DNA of 45,274 bases, from NCBI GenBank assembly GCA_900550395.1, contig URSD01000019.1:1-45274 (forward strand), read 5' to 3'. Numbering within the stretch: position 1 is the stretch's first letter; each line of letters opens with the position of its first letter. A program made the position numbers and the translations under genes. The notes beneath the pieces are model-generated. The model was not told where the DNA came from. It saw only the letters and a program-made list of their open reading frames with translations, and ran no database searches. The DNA comes from an uncultured Porphyromonadaceae bacterium (GTDB lineage: Bacteria > Bacteroidota > Bacteroidia > Bacteroidales > Muribaculaceae). Positions 24,243-33,485 of the stretch are shown here, piece after piece.

Positions 24243-24968
24243 ATGGACTATTTCAGCGGCGAAATACTGTGCATTGACAAACCGGAGGGATGGACGTCGT
24301 TCGACGCCGTGAACCGCGTGCGCGGCGCGCTGAAGCGGCGCCTCGGCGTGTCGCGTCTGAAAGTGGGTCATGCCGGCACGCTCGACCCGCTGGCAACAGG
24401 CGTGATACTGATATGCACCGGCCGCGCCACCAAGCGCATCGAGGAGCTGCAGGCCGGACGCAAGGAATATGAGGCTGAAATAGCGCTCGGCGCCACCACC
24501 CCGAGCTTCGACCTGGAAACCGAGATAGATGCCACCTACCCCACCGCGCATATCACCCGCGAGGCGGTAGAGGAAGCGCTCGCCCGGTTCACGGGGACGA
24601 TACTTCAGGTGCCACCGGCGTTCTCTGCATGCAAAATCAACGGAGTGAGGGCATACGAGAGCGCACGCGCAGGTGAGGAAGTGGAGCTGAAGGCGCGCCC
24701 GGTGGAAATCCACGCCATAGAGCTGCTGGAATTCAGCCCTGAGGCCATACGCGTGCGGGTGGAGTGCGGCAAGGGCACGTACATTAGGGCGCTGGCGCGC
24801 GACATCGGCGCAGCGCTCGGCAGCGGCGCCCACCTGACGCGGCTGCGCCGCACACGCGTAGGCGACTACGGCATAGCCGACTGCGTCAGCGTGAAGCAGG
24901 CGGCCGAGATCATCGCCGCCGCGCCGATAGAATATCCCGACTGGTACGAGGGCAAGCGCAAGGCCTGA
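24243..24968 (+). CDS. truB: tRNA pseudouridine-55 synthase
   Basis: 241 residues. Makes pseudouridine 55 in the T-loop. Catalytic Asp 48 is in KVGHAGTLDPLATGVIL. Also YSxE-equivalent KEYEAEIALGATTPSFD, VPPAFSACKINGVRAYE, and VECGKGTYIRALARDIGAAL. The C-terminal PUA domain is short, as in many Bacteroidales TruB proteins. Starts 3 bp after uppP. Confidence 0.95.
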   Translation: MDYFSGEILCIDKPEGWTSFDAVNRVRGALKRRLGVSRLKVGHAGTLDPLATGVILICTGRATKRIEELQAGRKEYEAEIALGATTPSFDLETEIDATYPTAHITREAVEEALARFTGTILQVPPAFSACKINGVRAYESARAGEEVELKARPVEIHAIELLEFSPEAIRVRVECGKGTYIRALARDIGAALGSGAHLTRLRRTRVGDYGIADCVSVKQAAEIIAAAPIEYPDWYEGKRKA

Positions 24969-25023
24969 CGCCCCAAGGCGCATACCGGCCAAAATTCAAC
25001 GAAAACGATATAATTGTCATAAT

Positions 25024-26073
25024 ATGAAGCTTTCGCAATTCAAATACCGTCTCCCGGAAGAACTCATTGCACAATACCCCGTGGAGAACCGCGACGAGTC
25101 GCGCATGATGGTACTGCATCGCAACAGCGGTGAGATAGAGCACCGTCTGTTCAAGGACATACTGAACTACTTCGACGACGGCGACGTGATGGTGTTCAAC
25201 GACACCAAAGTGTTCCCCGCCCTCCTCTACGGCAACAAGGAGAAAACCGGCGCGCGCATCGAGGTGTTCCTGCTGCGCGAGCTCAACGCCGACATCAAGC
25301 TCTGGGACGTGCTCGTGGAGCCGGCCCGCAAGATACGCATAGGCAACAAGCTGTACTTCGGCGACGACGAGTCGATGGTAGCCGAGGTCATCGACAACAC
25401 GACATCGCGAGGACGCACTCTGCGCTTCCTCTACGACGGCCCGCGCGACGCATTCAAGCGCGACCTCTATGCGCTGGGCCACACGCCGCTGCCCGAATAC
25501 ATCAAGCGCGAGCCCGAGGAGGCCGACGCCGAGCGCTACCAGTGCATCTTCGCGCGCAACGAGGGCGCCGTAGTGGCTCCGGCAGCCGGCACGCACTTCT
25601 CGCGCGAACTGCTCAAACGTCTTGAAATCAAGGGCGTGAAGCAGGCATTCCTTACCGAGCACTGCGGTCTCGGCAACTTCCGCGAGATAGACGTGGAAGA
25701 CCTCACCAAGCACCGCATGGACTCCGAGCAGCTCATTGTGTCGCCGGAACTTGTGGATACGGTTAACGCCGCCAAGGACGCCGAGAAGCGCGTCTGCGCC
25801 GTAGGCGCGAGCGTGCTGCGCGGAATGGCGAGCGCCGTCAGCATGGGCGGACATCTTCAGCCCTACGACGGCTGGACCAACAAGTTCATCTTCCCGCCGT
25901 ACGAATTCACGGTAGCCACTTCGCTCGTCAGCAACTTCCATCTGCCCTACTCCACCATGCTCATGATGGTGGCGGCCTTCGGCGGCTACGATCAGGTGAT
26001 GCACGCCTATTCCGAAGCCGTGAAGGAGCATTACCGCTTCGGCGCATATGGCGACGCCATGCTGATTATCTGA
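25024..26073 (+). CDS. queA: S-adenosylmethionine:tRNA ribosyltransferase-isomerase (queuosine synthesis)
   Basis: 349 residues, normal QueA length. Transfers the ribosyl group of SAM to preQ1 in tRNA, forming epoxyqueuosine. Landmarks: LPEELIAQYPVENRDESRMM, DDGDVMVFNDTKVFPALLYG, GHTPLPEYIKREPEEADAER, YQCIFARNEGAVVAPAAGTH, HFSRELLKRLEIKGVK, and the C-terminal FIFPPYEFTVATSLVSNFH. 55 bp after truB with no clear TAnnTTTG box between them, so likely the same transcript. Confidence 0.95.
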   Translation: MKLSQFKYRLPEELIAQYPVENRDESRMMVLHRNSGEIEHRLFKDILNYFDDGDVMVFNDTKVFPALLYGNKEKTGARIEVFLLRELNADIKLWDVLVEPARKIRIGNKLYFGDDESMVAEVIDNTTSRGRTLRFLYDGPRDAFKRDLYALGHTPLPEYIKREPEEADAERYQCIFARNEGAVVAPAAGTHFSRELLKRLEIKGVKQAFLTEHCGLGNFREIDVEDLTKHRMDSEQLIVSPELVDTVNAAKDAEKRVCAVGASVLRGMASAVSMGGHLQPYDGWTNKFIFPPYEFTVATSLVSNFHLPYSTMLMMVAAFGGYDQVMHAYSEAVKEHYRFGAYGDAMLII

Positions 26074-26080
26074 CCTGCGG

Positions 26081-26362
26081 ATGGACTCTAAAGGACTAAT
26101 GGAAAAAGCGGCGCTCGACGCCGGCTGCGACGCAGCCCTGTGCGAAAAGACGCTGGCCGCACTGGCCGCCGCGTTGCGCGAACGCTGCTGCGCGCTCGAC
26201 ACCGTAGCCATACCCGGCTTCGGCAGCTTCATCGCCGAGAAACACGACGAGCATGTGGAGACCGACGCCGCCACAGGGCGCCGACGCCTCATGCCGCCGC
26301 ATATCTCCGTACGCTTCAGCCCCGGCAGCAAGCTGCGCAAACTATTGTCAGCCCATGAATAA
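26081..26362 (+). CDS. Small HU/IHF-fold DNA-binding-like protein
   Basis: 93 residues, HU length. The helical half is ALDAGCDAALCEKTLAALAA, followed by LDTVAIPGFGSFIAEKHDEH (the conserved GFGSF turn leading into the beta-arm) and an arm ending PPHISVRFSPGSKLRKLL, which mirrors the F-x-P-G-x-x-L-K end of HU. The arm tip is divergent and acidic residues (DEHVETDAATGRRR) are frequent, so DNA binding may be altered. Overlaps the next gene by 8 bp, suggesting that the two HU-fold products are made together and might heterodimerise. That last point is inference. Confidence 0.8.
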   Translation: MDSKGLMEKAALDAGCDAALCEKTLAALAAALRERCCALDTVAIPGFGSFIAEKHDEHVETDAATGRRRLMPPHISVRFSPGSKLRKLLSAHE

Positions 26363-27362
26363 TACTGTCGCCCTTCCCGAACTCGCCGCACAGGCGGGGC
26401 GCGCCGCAGGCATAGACGCGGAGGCCGCCTCACGCATCATAATGGCGATTTTCAACGCTACGGCCGAATCCGTGGCAGCCGGAGAAGCGGTGACGCTCAA
26501 GGGCATAGGAACATTCAGGCGCGGCAAAGGCAGCGACAGCCAGGTGCAGTTTACTCCTGCACCCGAGCTGGCCGAGGCCGTAAACGCACCCTTCGCGCTG
26601 TTCAGCCCCATGGACATCCCCGCCGACGCGCCTACGGCCATTTTCGACAGCGAACCCGAGCAGAAGAAAGAGGAGGAAACGCCGGCGCAGGAGCAGGAGG
26701 AACTTCTTCCGCCACCGCTGCCGGAGACCATGCAGGAGCCAAAGGAGCCGGAAGAGCCCGAGCCACAGCCCGAAGCCAGGCCGGAAGAAGAAATACCTGC
26801 CGAAGAACCGGAAGAGGAGGTGGTCGAAAACGAGGAGGAACAGACCGAGGACGAACCGGAGGTAGTGTACGTGATGCGGCGCAGCGCATGGCCGTGGGTA
26901 GCCGCTATATTGTGCCTGGTAGTCGGCTTTGCCGGCGGATACTGCTACGGCACGCATTGCGGCGTGGCGGAAGCTCCCGCCACAGCCGTCGCCGAAAAGC
27001 CCGAAGTCCTGCCTGCCGACAGCATCGCAACTCCGGTACAACAAGACAGCACGACGACAGCTCCAGCCGACACCGTCAGCAGCACCGCAGAAGAAAAGCC
27101 CGAGCCGGAAAAAGAACCCGTCTACGACACAGTGACCTCCACGCGCTTCCTTACCACCATAGCGCGCACGCACTACGGGCGCAAGGACTTCTGGGTGTTC
27201 ATCTACGAGGCCAATTCCGACATCCTGCGGCATCCCAACCGCATACGTCCCGGCACACGTGTGCGCGTACCGGACCTGGGTCCGCACGCCGCGGCCGACT
27301 CGGCCACGCGCGCCCGGGCACATCAGCTTGCCAACGAGATTTACAGCCGCTACGACATGTAG
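26355..27362 (+). CDS. HU-fold / transmembrane / LysM fusion protein
   Basis: 335 residues with four parts. Residues 1-90 are HU-like (RIIMAIFNATAESVAAGEAV, TLKGIGTFRRGKGSD, FTPAPELAEAVN). Residues 95-172 are a Glu/Pro-rich acidic linker. Residues 177-199 are one membrane helix (AWPWVAAILCLVVGFAGGYC). Residues 205-255 are a Thr/Ala/Glu-rich linker. Residues 258-310 are a LysM-like domain (FLTTIARTHYGRKDFWVFIY, RIRPGTRVRVPDL). Expected topology is cytoplasmic HU, periplasmic LysM. Start ATG 26355, inside the preceding HU gene's last codons. It could tie chromosome to peptidoglycan. That is inference from domain order. Confidence 0.8.
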   Translation: MNNTVALPELAAQAGRAAGIDAEAASRIIMAIFNATAESVAAGEAVTLKGIGTFRRGKGSDSQVQFTPAPELAEAVNAPFALFSPMDIPADAPTAIFDSEPEQKKEEETPAQEQEELLPPPLPETMQEPKEPEEPEPQPEARPEEEIPAEEPEEEVVENEEEQTEDEPEVVYVMRRSAWPWVAAILCLVVGFAGGYCYGTHCGVAEAPATAVAEKPEVLPADSIATPVQQDSTTTAPADTVSSTAEEKPEPEKEPVYDTVTSTRFLTTIARTHYGRKDFWVFIYEANSDILRHPNRIRPGTRVRVPDLGPHAAADSATRARAHQLANEIYSRYDM

Positions 27363-27375
27363 CCGGCGACGCGCC

Positions 27376-29250
27376 TCAGCGGCGCGCTCCGGACGGCCCG
27401 AACAGTCGGTTGATAAGGTCGGGACGGTGCAGCCGGTGCAGACTGCGTGTAATCTCCACGCGATATGCGCGATCATACCAGAAGAAATAGCGTCGCTGGG
27501 CCAGCTTCTCCTGCGGAGTGCGGGCGCAATAGACGCGCTCCAGCGTGTAGGGATGATAGCCGCTGTAGTATATCTCCGTCGCCACCGTCATGGGCGTAGG
27601 CGTGAAGTCCTGTACCTGTTCGAGATGGAAATCGAGGTCTTTGGTCTCCGCCGCGAGCATCGCCATGTCTATCTCATGGCAGCCGGGGTGGCTGCTTATG
27701 AAGTAAGGAATCAGCTGCTGGCGCAGTCCCTTGGTGCGGTTCACCTCGTCGAAAATCTTTTTGAAGTCGTGAAAGAGCCTGAACGACGGCTTGCGCATCA
27801 GGTCGAGCACGACGTCGCTGGTGTGTTCCGGCGCTACTTTCAGCCGGCCGCTGACGTGGTTGGCGATAAGCTCGCGGCAATAGCGCCGGTTGGTGGCGTC
27901 CACGGCTTTGTCGCCGGTCTCGTGCATGGCGAGGTCATAGCGCACGCCGCTGCCCACGAAGCTCTTGCGGACGCCCGGCACGGCGTCGACGCTGCGGTAG
28001 ATGTCGAGCAGAGCCGAATGGTCGGTATTCAGGTTGGGGCACGGCTTGGGATGCAGGCACGACGGACGGCGGCAGCGGGCGCATATCGAGGTATCACGGC
28101 CGCCCAGGGCATACATGTTGGCCGACGGGCCGCCGAGGTCGCTTATATAGCCCTTGAAGTCAGGCATCGCCACCACCCGGCGCACCTCGCGCATGATGGA
28201 CTCCTTGCTGCGCGACGCTATGAACTTGCCCTGATGGGCCGAAATGGTGCAGAACGCGCAGCCGCCGAAGCAGCCGCGGTGCAGGTTGACGCTGTGGCGT
28301 ATCATCTCGTAGGCCGGTATGCGCTTGCCGCGGTAGCGCGGATGCGGCATGCGCGTGTAGGGGAGGTCGAACGCGGCATCTATCTCGCCGGGCTTCATCG
28401 CGGGCCACATGGGATTGACCTTTACAGCGCGTCCGCCGGTAGGCTGCCATAGCGTGACGCCTCCGTCCATAGCGTTGCTCTCCTGCTCGACGTGGCGGAA
28501 GTTGGCCGCCTGACTCTTGGGGTGGCGCAGACATTCCTCGTACGACGCCAGCACGATTCCGTCATCGCCGGTAGCCGCCGGCATCTCCTCAAGAGGCCGG
28601 AGCACCACGGTCTGGCGCAGGTCGGTGATGTCGGCGATCTTCTCGCCGGCATCGAGGCGGGCGGCGAGTTCCAGAACGGTGCGCTCGCCCATGCCGTAAA
28701 TTATCATGTCGGCGGCCGAATCCACAAGGATGCTCGGACGCAGACGGTCCTGCCAGTAGTCGTAATGGCTGACGCGACGCAGCGACGCCTCTATGCCGCC
28801 CGCAATCACCGGCACGTCCGGAAAGAGGCGGCGCAGCGCCTCGGAGTAGACGATGGTGGGATAATCAGGCCGCGCGCCGTGGCGGCCGTCAGGCGTATAG
28901 GCATCGTCGCTGCGGCGGCGACGCGCGGCGGTGTAGTGATTGACCATGGAGTCCATGGCGCCGGGTGACACGCCGAAGAACAACCGCGGACGCCCGAACT
29001 TGCGGAAGTCGCGCAGGTCGTCCTGCCAGTTGGGCTGCGGCACTATTGCCACCCGATAGCCGGCGGCCTGCAAGGTGCGGCCTATCACGGCTGCGCCGAA
29101 TGCAGGATGGTCCACGTACGCGTCGCCGGAGAAAAGCACCACATCCACGCTGTCCCAGCCGAGGGCCTGCATCTCCTTCACCGACGTGGGCAGGAAGTCC
29201 TGCGGCGAGGGCATTGCGCAGCGGCTGTCTGTATTATCACTTTTCGACAT
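27376..29250 (-). CDS. YgiQ-family radical SAM protein
   Basis: 624 residues. The N-terminal B12-binding-like region has DFLPTSVKEMQALGWDSVDV and VVLFSGDAYVDHPAFGAAVI. Then VIAGGIEASLRRVSHYDYWQ, and the radical-SAM cluster motif CxxxCxxC in NLHRGCFGGCAFCTISAHQG. A second cysteine-rich segment follows (CARCRRPSCLHPKPCPNL). This is the standard YgiQ layout. Biochemical role of the family is not established. Its start is 6 bp before the uvrB stop on the same strand, so it is probably translated from the uvrB message. Confidence 0.93.
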   Translation of the reverse strand: MSKSDNTDSRCAMPSPQDFLPTSVKEMQALGWDSVDVVLFSGDAYVDHPAFGAAVIGRTLQAAGYRVAIVPQPNWQDDLRDFRKFGRPRLFFGVSPGAMDSMVNHYTAARRRRSDDAYTPDGRHGARPDYPTIVYSEALRRLFPDVPVIAGGIEASLRRVSHYDYWQDRLRPSILVDSAADMIIYGMGERTVLELAARLDAGEKIADITDLRQTVVLRPLEEMPAATGDDGIVLASYEECLRHPKSQAANFRHVEQESNAMDGGVTLWQPTGGRAVKVNPMWPAMKPGEIDAAFDLPYTRMPHPRYRGKRIPAYEMIRHSVNLHRGCFGGCAFCTISAHQGKFIASRSKESIMREVRRVVAMPDFKGYISDLGGPSANMYALGGRDTSICARCRRPSCLHPKPCPNLNTDHSALLDIYRSVDAVPGVRKSFVGSGVRYDLAMHETGDKAVDATNRRYCRELIANHVSGRLKVAPEHTSDVVLDLMRKPSFRLFHDFKKIFDEVNRTKGLRQQLIPYFISSHPGCHEIDMAMLAAETKDLDFHLEQVQDFTPTPMTVATEIYYSGYHPYTLERVYCARTPQEKLAQRRYFFWYDRAYRVEITRSLHRLHRPDLINRLFGPSGARR

Positions 29251-29256
29251 AATTAC

Positions 29257-31380
29257 TTACTTCTTCATTGATTCAAGCCGCTGCTCCATGCGGATGACGG
29301 CATCGCGCAGACGAGCTGCCTCTATGAAATCCATGTCCTTGGCCGCACGCAGCATCTCGGCGCGCGTGTGGTTGATGTGACGCTCGAGCTCGTCGCGGCC
29401 CATGTATGCCACAACGGGGTCGGCAGCGACAGCCGCCGACGCATCGTGGGCATACTCCTGGGCGTACGGCACGGCCACAGCCGCCGCGGCCGCCACCTGC
29501 TCCTTGCGCCGCTGGCGCTCGCGGGCGTTGCCCTTGGCCTGCACTCTCGCCGTGCGTGCCGGAGCCGTCTCCTCGTCGATACGGGTGTCGAGGCCCACAA
29601 TGGCCTGGCGTGCCTTGACGATGGCCTGCGGCGTGATGCCATGGGCCTCGTTGTAGGCCAGCTGGCGGCTGCGACGGTCCTCGGTGGCGTCGATGGTACG
29701 CTGCATCGACTGCGTGATGCGGTCGGCGTACATTATCACCTCGCCGTGCAGATTGCGGGCGGCGCGGCCGACGGTCTGGGTGAGCGACCTGTCGCTGCGC
29801 AGGAAGCCCTCCTTGTCGGCGTCGAGGATAGCCACGAGGCTGACTTCGGGCAGGTCGAGGCCCTCGCGCAGCAGGTTGACGCCCACAAGCACGTCGTACA
29901 CTCCGGCGCGGAGGTCATCGAGAATCTTTATGCGGTCGATAGTGTCGACATCGCTGTGGATATAGGCCGTCTTGACCCCGAGCTTGAGGAAATAGTCGTT
30001 CAGCTCCTCAGCCATACGTTTGGTGAGGGTAGTCACCAGGGTGCGCTCGTTGCGCTCCACGCGCAGCTGTATTTCCTCCAGCAGATTGTCGACCTGACCG
30101 GCAGTGGGGCGCACGCGTATCACGGGGTCGAGCAAACCCGTGGGACGTATAACCTGCTCCACCACGATGCCCTCGCAACGCTGGAGCTCGTAGTCGGCCG
30201 GCGTGGCGCTCACGTACATCACCTGCGGCGTCATGCTCTCGAATTCCTCGAACTTCAGCGGCCTGTTGTCCAGCGCCGACGGCAGGCGGAAGCCGTACTG
30301 CACAAGGTTCTCCTTGCGCGACCGGTCGCCGCCGTACATGGCGCGTATCTGCGGCACCGTCACGTGGCTCTCGTCGATTATCGTGAGGAAGTCCTTCGGG
30401 AAATAGTCGAGGATGCAGAAAGGTCGCTCACCCTCCTTGCGGCCGTCGAAGTAGCGCGAGTAGTTCTCGATGCCGGTGCAGTAGCCCAGCTCCTTTATCA
30501 TCTCTATGTCATAGGTGGTGCGCTCGTAGAGGCGCTGCGCCTCCAGCTCCTTGCACTCGCGCCTGAAATACTCCACGCGCTGCCCCAGGTCGAGCTGCAT
30601 CTGCGCGATGGCCGACGCCTGACGGGCCGGCGATGTGACGAAGATGTTGGCAGGATAGATCTTGAAGCGGTCGTGGCTGCCGAGCGATATGTTGTCGACG
30701 GGATGGTAGGTCTGTATGCTCTCCACCTCGTCGCCCCAGAAAACAATGCGCAGCACGATGTCCTCATATGCGAGCGCGATGTCCACGGTGTCGCCCTTGA
30801 CGCGGAACGTGCCGCGCTTCAGCTCCACCTCGTTGCGGGAATATAGCGCACCCACCAGCTTGCGCAGGAATGCGTTGCGCGCCACGGTCATGCCCACCTG
30901 CACGTCGATCACGTTCTCGTGGAAATCCTCGGGGTTGCCGATGCCGTAGAGGCACGACACACTCGACACCACCACCACATCGCGTCGGCCGCTGAGCAGC
31001 GCCGACGTCGTAGCCAGACGCAGGCGGTCGAGTTCCTCGTTGATGGCGAGGTCTTTCTCAATATATTTGTCGGCCGAGGGGATATATGCCTCCGGCTGGT
31101 AATAGTCGTAATAGCTTACGAAATACTGCACCGAGTTTTCCGGGAAGAACTGGCAGAACTCTGCGTAAAGCTGCGCGGCCAGAGTCTTGTTGTGGCTGAG
31201 TATGAGCGTGGGTTTCTGCACGCGCTCGATGACATTGGCCATCGTGAACGTCTTGCCAGAGCCCGTAACGCCGAGCAGAGTCTGCGCCGGCGCTCCGTCC
31301 AGGATGCCGCGCGCCAGTTGGTCGATGGCCTGCGGCTGGTCGCCCGTGGGTTTGTATTTCGAGTGAAGTTTGAAATCCAT
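29257..31380 (-). CDS. uvrB: Excinuclease ABC subunit B
   Basis: 707 residues. Nucleotide-excision-repair helicase-like damage verifier that works with UvrA and UvrC. Walker A LLGVTGSGKTFTMANV (about 36-51), the beta-hairpin YFVSYYDYYQPEAYIPSADK, FLTIIDESHVTVPQ (DExx), DLPEVSLVAILDADKEGFLR (motif V) and QTVGRAARNLHGEV (motif VI). The C-terminal UVR motif ends the protein (KDMDFIEAARLRDAVIRMEQ). A roughly 40-residue Ala/Val-rich stretch precedes it. A TAnnTTTG box lies at 31405-31412. Leads the uvrB-ygiQ transcript. Confidence 0.96.
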   Translation of the reverse strand: MDFKLHSKYKPTGDQPQAIDQLARGILDGAPAQTLLGVTGSGKTFTMANVIERVQKPTLILSHNKTLAAQLYAEFCQFFPENSVQYFVSYYDYYQPEAYIPSADKYIEKDLAINEELDRLRLATTSALLSGRRDVVVVSSVSCLYGIGNPEDFHENVIDVQVGMTVARNAFLRKLVGALYSRNEVELKRGTFRVKGDTVDIALAYEDIVLRIVFWGDEVESIQTYHPVDNISLGSHDRFKIYPANIFVTSPARQASAIAQMQLDLGQRVEYFRRECKELEAQRLYERTTYDIEMIKELGYCTGIENYSRYFDGRKEGERPFCILDYFPKDFLTIIDESHVTVPQIRAMYGGDRSRKENLVQYGFRLPSALDNRPLKFEEFESMTPQVMYVSATPADYELQRCEGIVVEQVIRPTGLLDPVIRVRPTAGQVDNLLEEIQLRVERNERTLVTTLTKRMAEELNDYFLKLGVKTAYIHSDVDTIDRIKILDDLRAGVYDVLVGVNLLREGLDLPEVSLVAILDADKEGFLRSDRSLTQTVGRAARNLHGEVIMYADRITQSMQRTIDATEDRRSRQLAYNEAHGITPQAIVKARQAIVGLDTRIDEETAPARTARVQAKGNARERQRRKEQVAAAAAVAVPYAQEYAHDASAAVAADPVVAYMGRDELERHINHTRAEMLRAAKDMDFIEAARLRDAVIRMEQRLESMKK

Positions 31381-31404
31381 GTAGAGAAGATAGGTTTTAA
31401 CTTA

Positions 31405-31412
31405 CAAAGTTA
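31405..31412 (-). promoter_or_regulatory. -7 promoter box of uvrB
   Basis: Minus strand TAACTTTG, 24 bp upstream of ATG 31380. Confidence 0.65.
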
Positions 31413-31507
31413 CTAATATTTATGCATACAGCCTAAACATTCCCGCGCCAGTAATGTTAATAATTAAGAAACAACGAATATTCAACTCTCTTATTTATCT
31501 GACTCTT

Positions 31508-31990
31508 ATGAAAAAGACATTCTTCTACATGCTGCTTCTGGCCGTGCTTCCGCTGTGCGGACTTGCCGGATGCTCCGACGATGACGACGATCTGCCCGAC
31601 GTGACGTTCTCGCTCGAGATAAGCAACGGCGTCAGTGTCGACGGCACCATCTACATAGTACGCGGCGAGACATTCAAAATCGACGCCGTGAACGTCAAGA
31701 ACCTGCAGAGTGACAAGGCCGCAATCATCTCCTCGGCCACATACTACTGGGACAAATACCGCCTCGGCACGTCGGTTGTCGCTCCTTACGGTTTTGAATT
31801 CGTAACCTCTGAGGACACACCTCTCGGACGTCACGAGATAGCCATCGAGTGCCCCGTCTACGCCGTCGACAAGAGCCCGGCCGTAGCGAACCTGTTCTAT
31901 CGCGTGGAAGTAGTGGAAAGCGCCGACGACATTCCCTCCGGCGACACCACGACCCCGCCCGACGGCAACGCCAAAATCCTACCGTCCTGA
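31508..31990 (+). CDS. Small lipoprotein of unknown function
   Basis: 160 residues. Lipoprotein signal MKKTFFYMLLLAVLPLCGLA followed by the lipid-anchor Cys and an Asp-rich SDDDDDLPD, the acidic post-Cys pattern of surface-exported Bacteroidota lipoproteins. The mature part looks like a beta-sandwich (VSVDGTIYIVRGETFKIDAV, SSATYYWDKYRLGTSVV, PLGRHEIAIECPVYAV). Start ATG 31508 gives a normal signal peptide. An upstream codon at 31454 does not. Family not recognised. Followed by a hairpin at 32009. Confidence 0.7.
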   Translation: MKKTFFYMLLLAVLPLCGLAGCSDDDDDLPDVTFSLEISNGVSVDGTIYIVRGETFKIDAVNVKNLQSDKAAIISSATYYWDKYRLGTSVVAPYGFEFVTSEDTPLGRHEIAIECPVYAVDKSPAVANLFYRVEVVESADDIPSGDTTTPPDGNAKILPS

Positions 31991-32008
31991 CCTCTGATTC
32001 ACTCCACA

Positions 32009-32034
32009 CAGCCCCGGCCCGCCAGCCGGGGCTG
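32009..32034. terminator. Hairpin between convergent genes
   Basis: Perfect 10-bp GC stem CAGCCCCGGC / GCCGGGGCTG with loop CCGCCA, between the lipoprotein stop (31990) and the LysR stop (32052). There is no T-run on either side, so this is a bidirectional terminator candidate only. Confidence 0.45.
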
Positions 32035-32051
32035 CGTGCGTATCAGGCGTT

Positions 32052-32954
32052 CTATTCCAGCCATGCGTCGCGGCGCTCTCGTACTGCGACGGACTCGCCG
32101 AGCAACTTCACGAACTCCTGCATCGACCGCTTGTGATAGGAGTCGTGAAGGACATGCACGCAACCAGCCATCTCGTTGTCGGGGACGTCGAGAGGGATGG
32201 CGCGCACGCCCCTCTCGTTGTGAATCGAAACCTCGGCCAGCACCGTCACGAAATCGGTCTGACGAATCAGGTTCAACAAAATGTTGACTTCGTTAAGCTC
32301 AATCCTAATCCGGAAGCCGCTGTAGGGTGCGGCCACGTTGTCGAAAGCATTGCGCGCCTGAAGGCCACATGCAGGAAGAGCGAGATCGTAGCGCTGAAGT
32401 TCCGGAAGACTCACTCTGTCGTGTGAAGCAAGGCTATGTCCGTCCCTGACGATAGCCGAAAGCGAATTCTGGAACAAGATGTGCGAGTCCACGCCCTCGA
32501 CAGGCTTACCGGGACGGAAAGCCAGCACAAAATCCACCTCGCGCCGCCGAAGCATTTCCATCAGCTCGGCCATGGGGCGGTAGAATATATTCAGCTTTAT
32601 TTTGGGGTAGCGGCGGGTGAATGTGACAATGGTCTCCGTAAGAATCGGACTGAACGAATACGTCACACCGATATTGAGGGTACCGGCGGCAATAGCTTTG
32701 AGGTCGGCAATGCGTTCGCGGCACATGTCGGCCGAACGGAGAGTAGCCCGGGCGAAAGGCAGGAGCTCGACTCCTGCTTCAGTCAGGGTCACGCAGTGGC
32801 TGCTCCGCACAAAAAGCGGAGCGCCGAGCTCACTTTCTATTTGCTTGATTTGCTGAGAAAGCGTACTCTGTGTGACGCACAGGTTTCTGGCCGCTTCGGA
32901 GAAATTAAGACTGTCGGCCACACCGACAAAGTATCTTAGCTGTCGCAGTTCCAT
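32052..32954 (-). CDS. LysR-type transcriptional regulator
   Basis: 300 residues. The N-terminal winged helix MELRQLRYFVGVADSLNFSE, then AARNLCVTQSTLSQQIKQIE, is canonical LysR, followed by the substrate-binding-like effector domain (TLNIGVTYSFSPILTETIVT, REVDFVLAFRPG). Start ATG 32954 is fixed by MELRQL. The open frame extends upstream without need. It has its own TAnnTTTG box at 32963-32970, in the 29-bp gap after the ThrE-like gene, and could regulate that exporter. Effector unknown. Confidence 0.93.
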   Translation of the reverse strand: MELRQLRYFVGVADSLNFSEAARNLCVTQSTLSQQIKQIESELGAPLFVRSSHCVTLTEAGVELLPFARATLRSADMCRERIADLKAIAAGTLNIGVTYSFSPILTETIVTFTRRYPKIKLNIFYRPMAELMEMLRRREVDFVLAFRPGKPVEGVDSHILFQNSLSAIVRDGHSLASHDRVSLPELQRYDLALPACGLQARNAFDNVAAPYSGFRIRIELNEVNILLNLIRQTDFVTVLAEVSIHNERGVRAIPLDVPDNEMAGCVHVLHDSYHKRSMQEFVKLLGESVAVRERRDAWLE

Positions 32955-32962
32955 AACAGATG

Positions 32963-32970
32963 CAAAAGTA
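32963..32970 (-). promoter_or_regulatory. -7 promoter box of the LysR gene
   Basis: Minus strand TACTTTTG, 8 bp upstream of ATG 32954, giving a very short leader. Confidence 0.6.
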
Positions 32971-32983
32971 ATGAAAATAAGGA

Positions 32984-33460
32984 TTATCGCGTCGCCCGAA
33001 AAGATATTTTTTTGAAAATGAATACGGGAACCGTGGCTCCGGTCACCATAGCCAGCAGGACGGCAACACAAACAAGGCCGTTGTAAGCGAACCTATAAAA
33101 GTCAAGGCCGAATTCCGGCGAACCGCCGCTGAATATACAGGCTCCGAGAGCCCCGAAAGCGCGATAAGCATATATACCCGGAATCATTGGCAGCAACGAC
33201 GGGAAAAAACATGCTTCGGGAGGCGTTTTCGCAAATGGCGACAACAGAACGGAAAGTGTGCCGATAAAGAACGACGCCAACAGCGTCGCAGGCACGATAT
33301 GCACGGAGCATACCGTCATAAGCACCAGCCGTAGAGAATGGCCCAGCGCGGCGATGACCGCACAATAGGGGTAAGCCCGTCGCGGCAGCCGGCTGATAGA
33401 AGAAAATCCGATAGCCGCTATAGCCGCAAACAATGCATCCTCGATAATTTCAACTTCCAT
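32984..33460 (-). CDS. Threonine/serine exporter-like protein, small subunit (ThrE_2, DUF3815)
   Basis: 158 residues, four or five helices. Family features: IAAIGFSSISRLPRRAYPYC, AVIAALGHSLRLVLMT, LLASFFIGTLSVLLSPFA and FPSLLPMIPGIYAYRAFGAL. It is the split C-terminal half of a ThrE-type exporter, working with the larger subunit encoded 25 bp upstream on the same strand. Predicted inner-membrane export of threonine/serine or small metabolites. The substrate is inferred from the family. Confidence 0.88.
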   Translation of the reverse strand: MEVEIIEDALFAAIAAIGFSSISRLPRRAYPYCAVIAALGHSLRLVLMTVCSVHIVPATLLASFFIGTLSVLLSPFAKTPPEACFFPSLLPMIPGIYAYRAFGALGACIFSGGSPEFGLDFYRFAYNGLVCVAVLLAMVTGATVPVFIFKKISFRATR

Positions 33461-33485
33461 AACGCTATAATTAGAGGCTGTTTAC

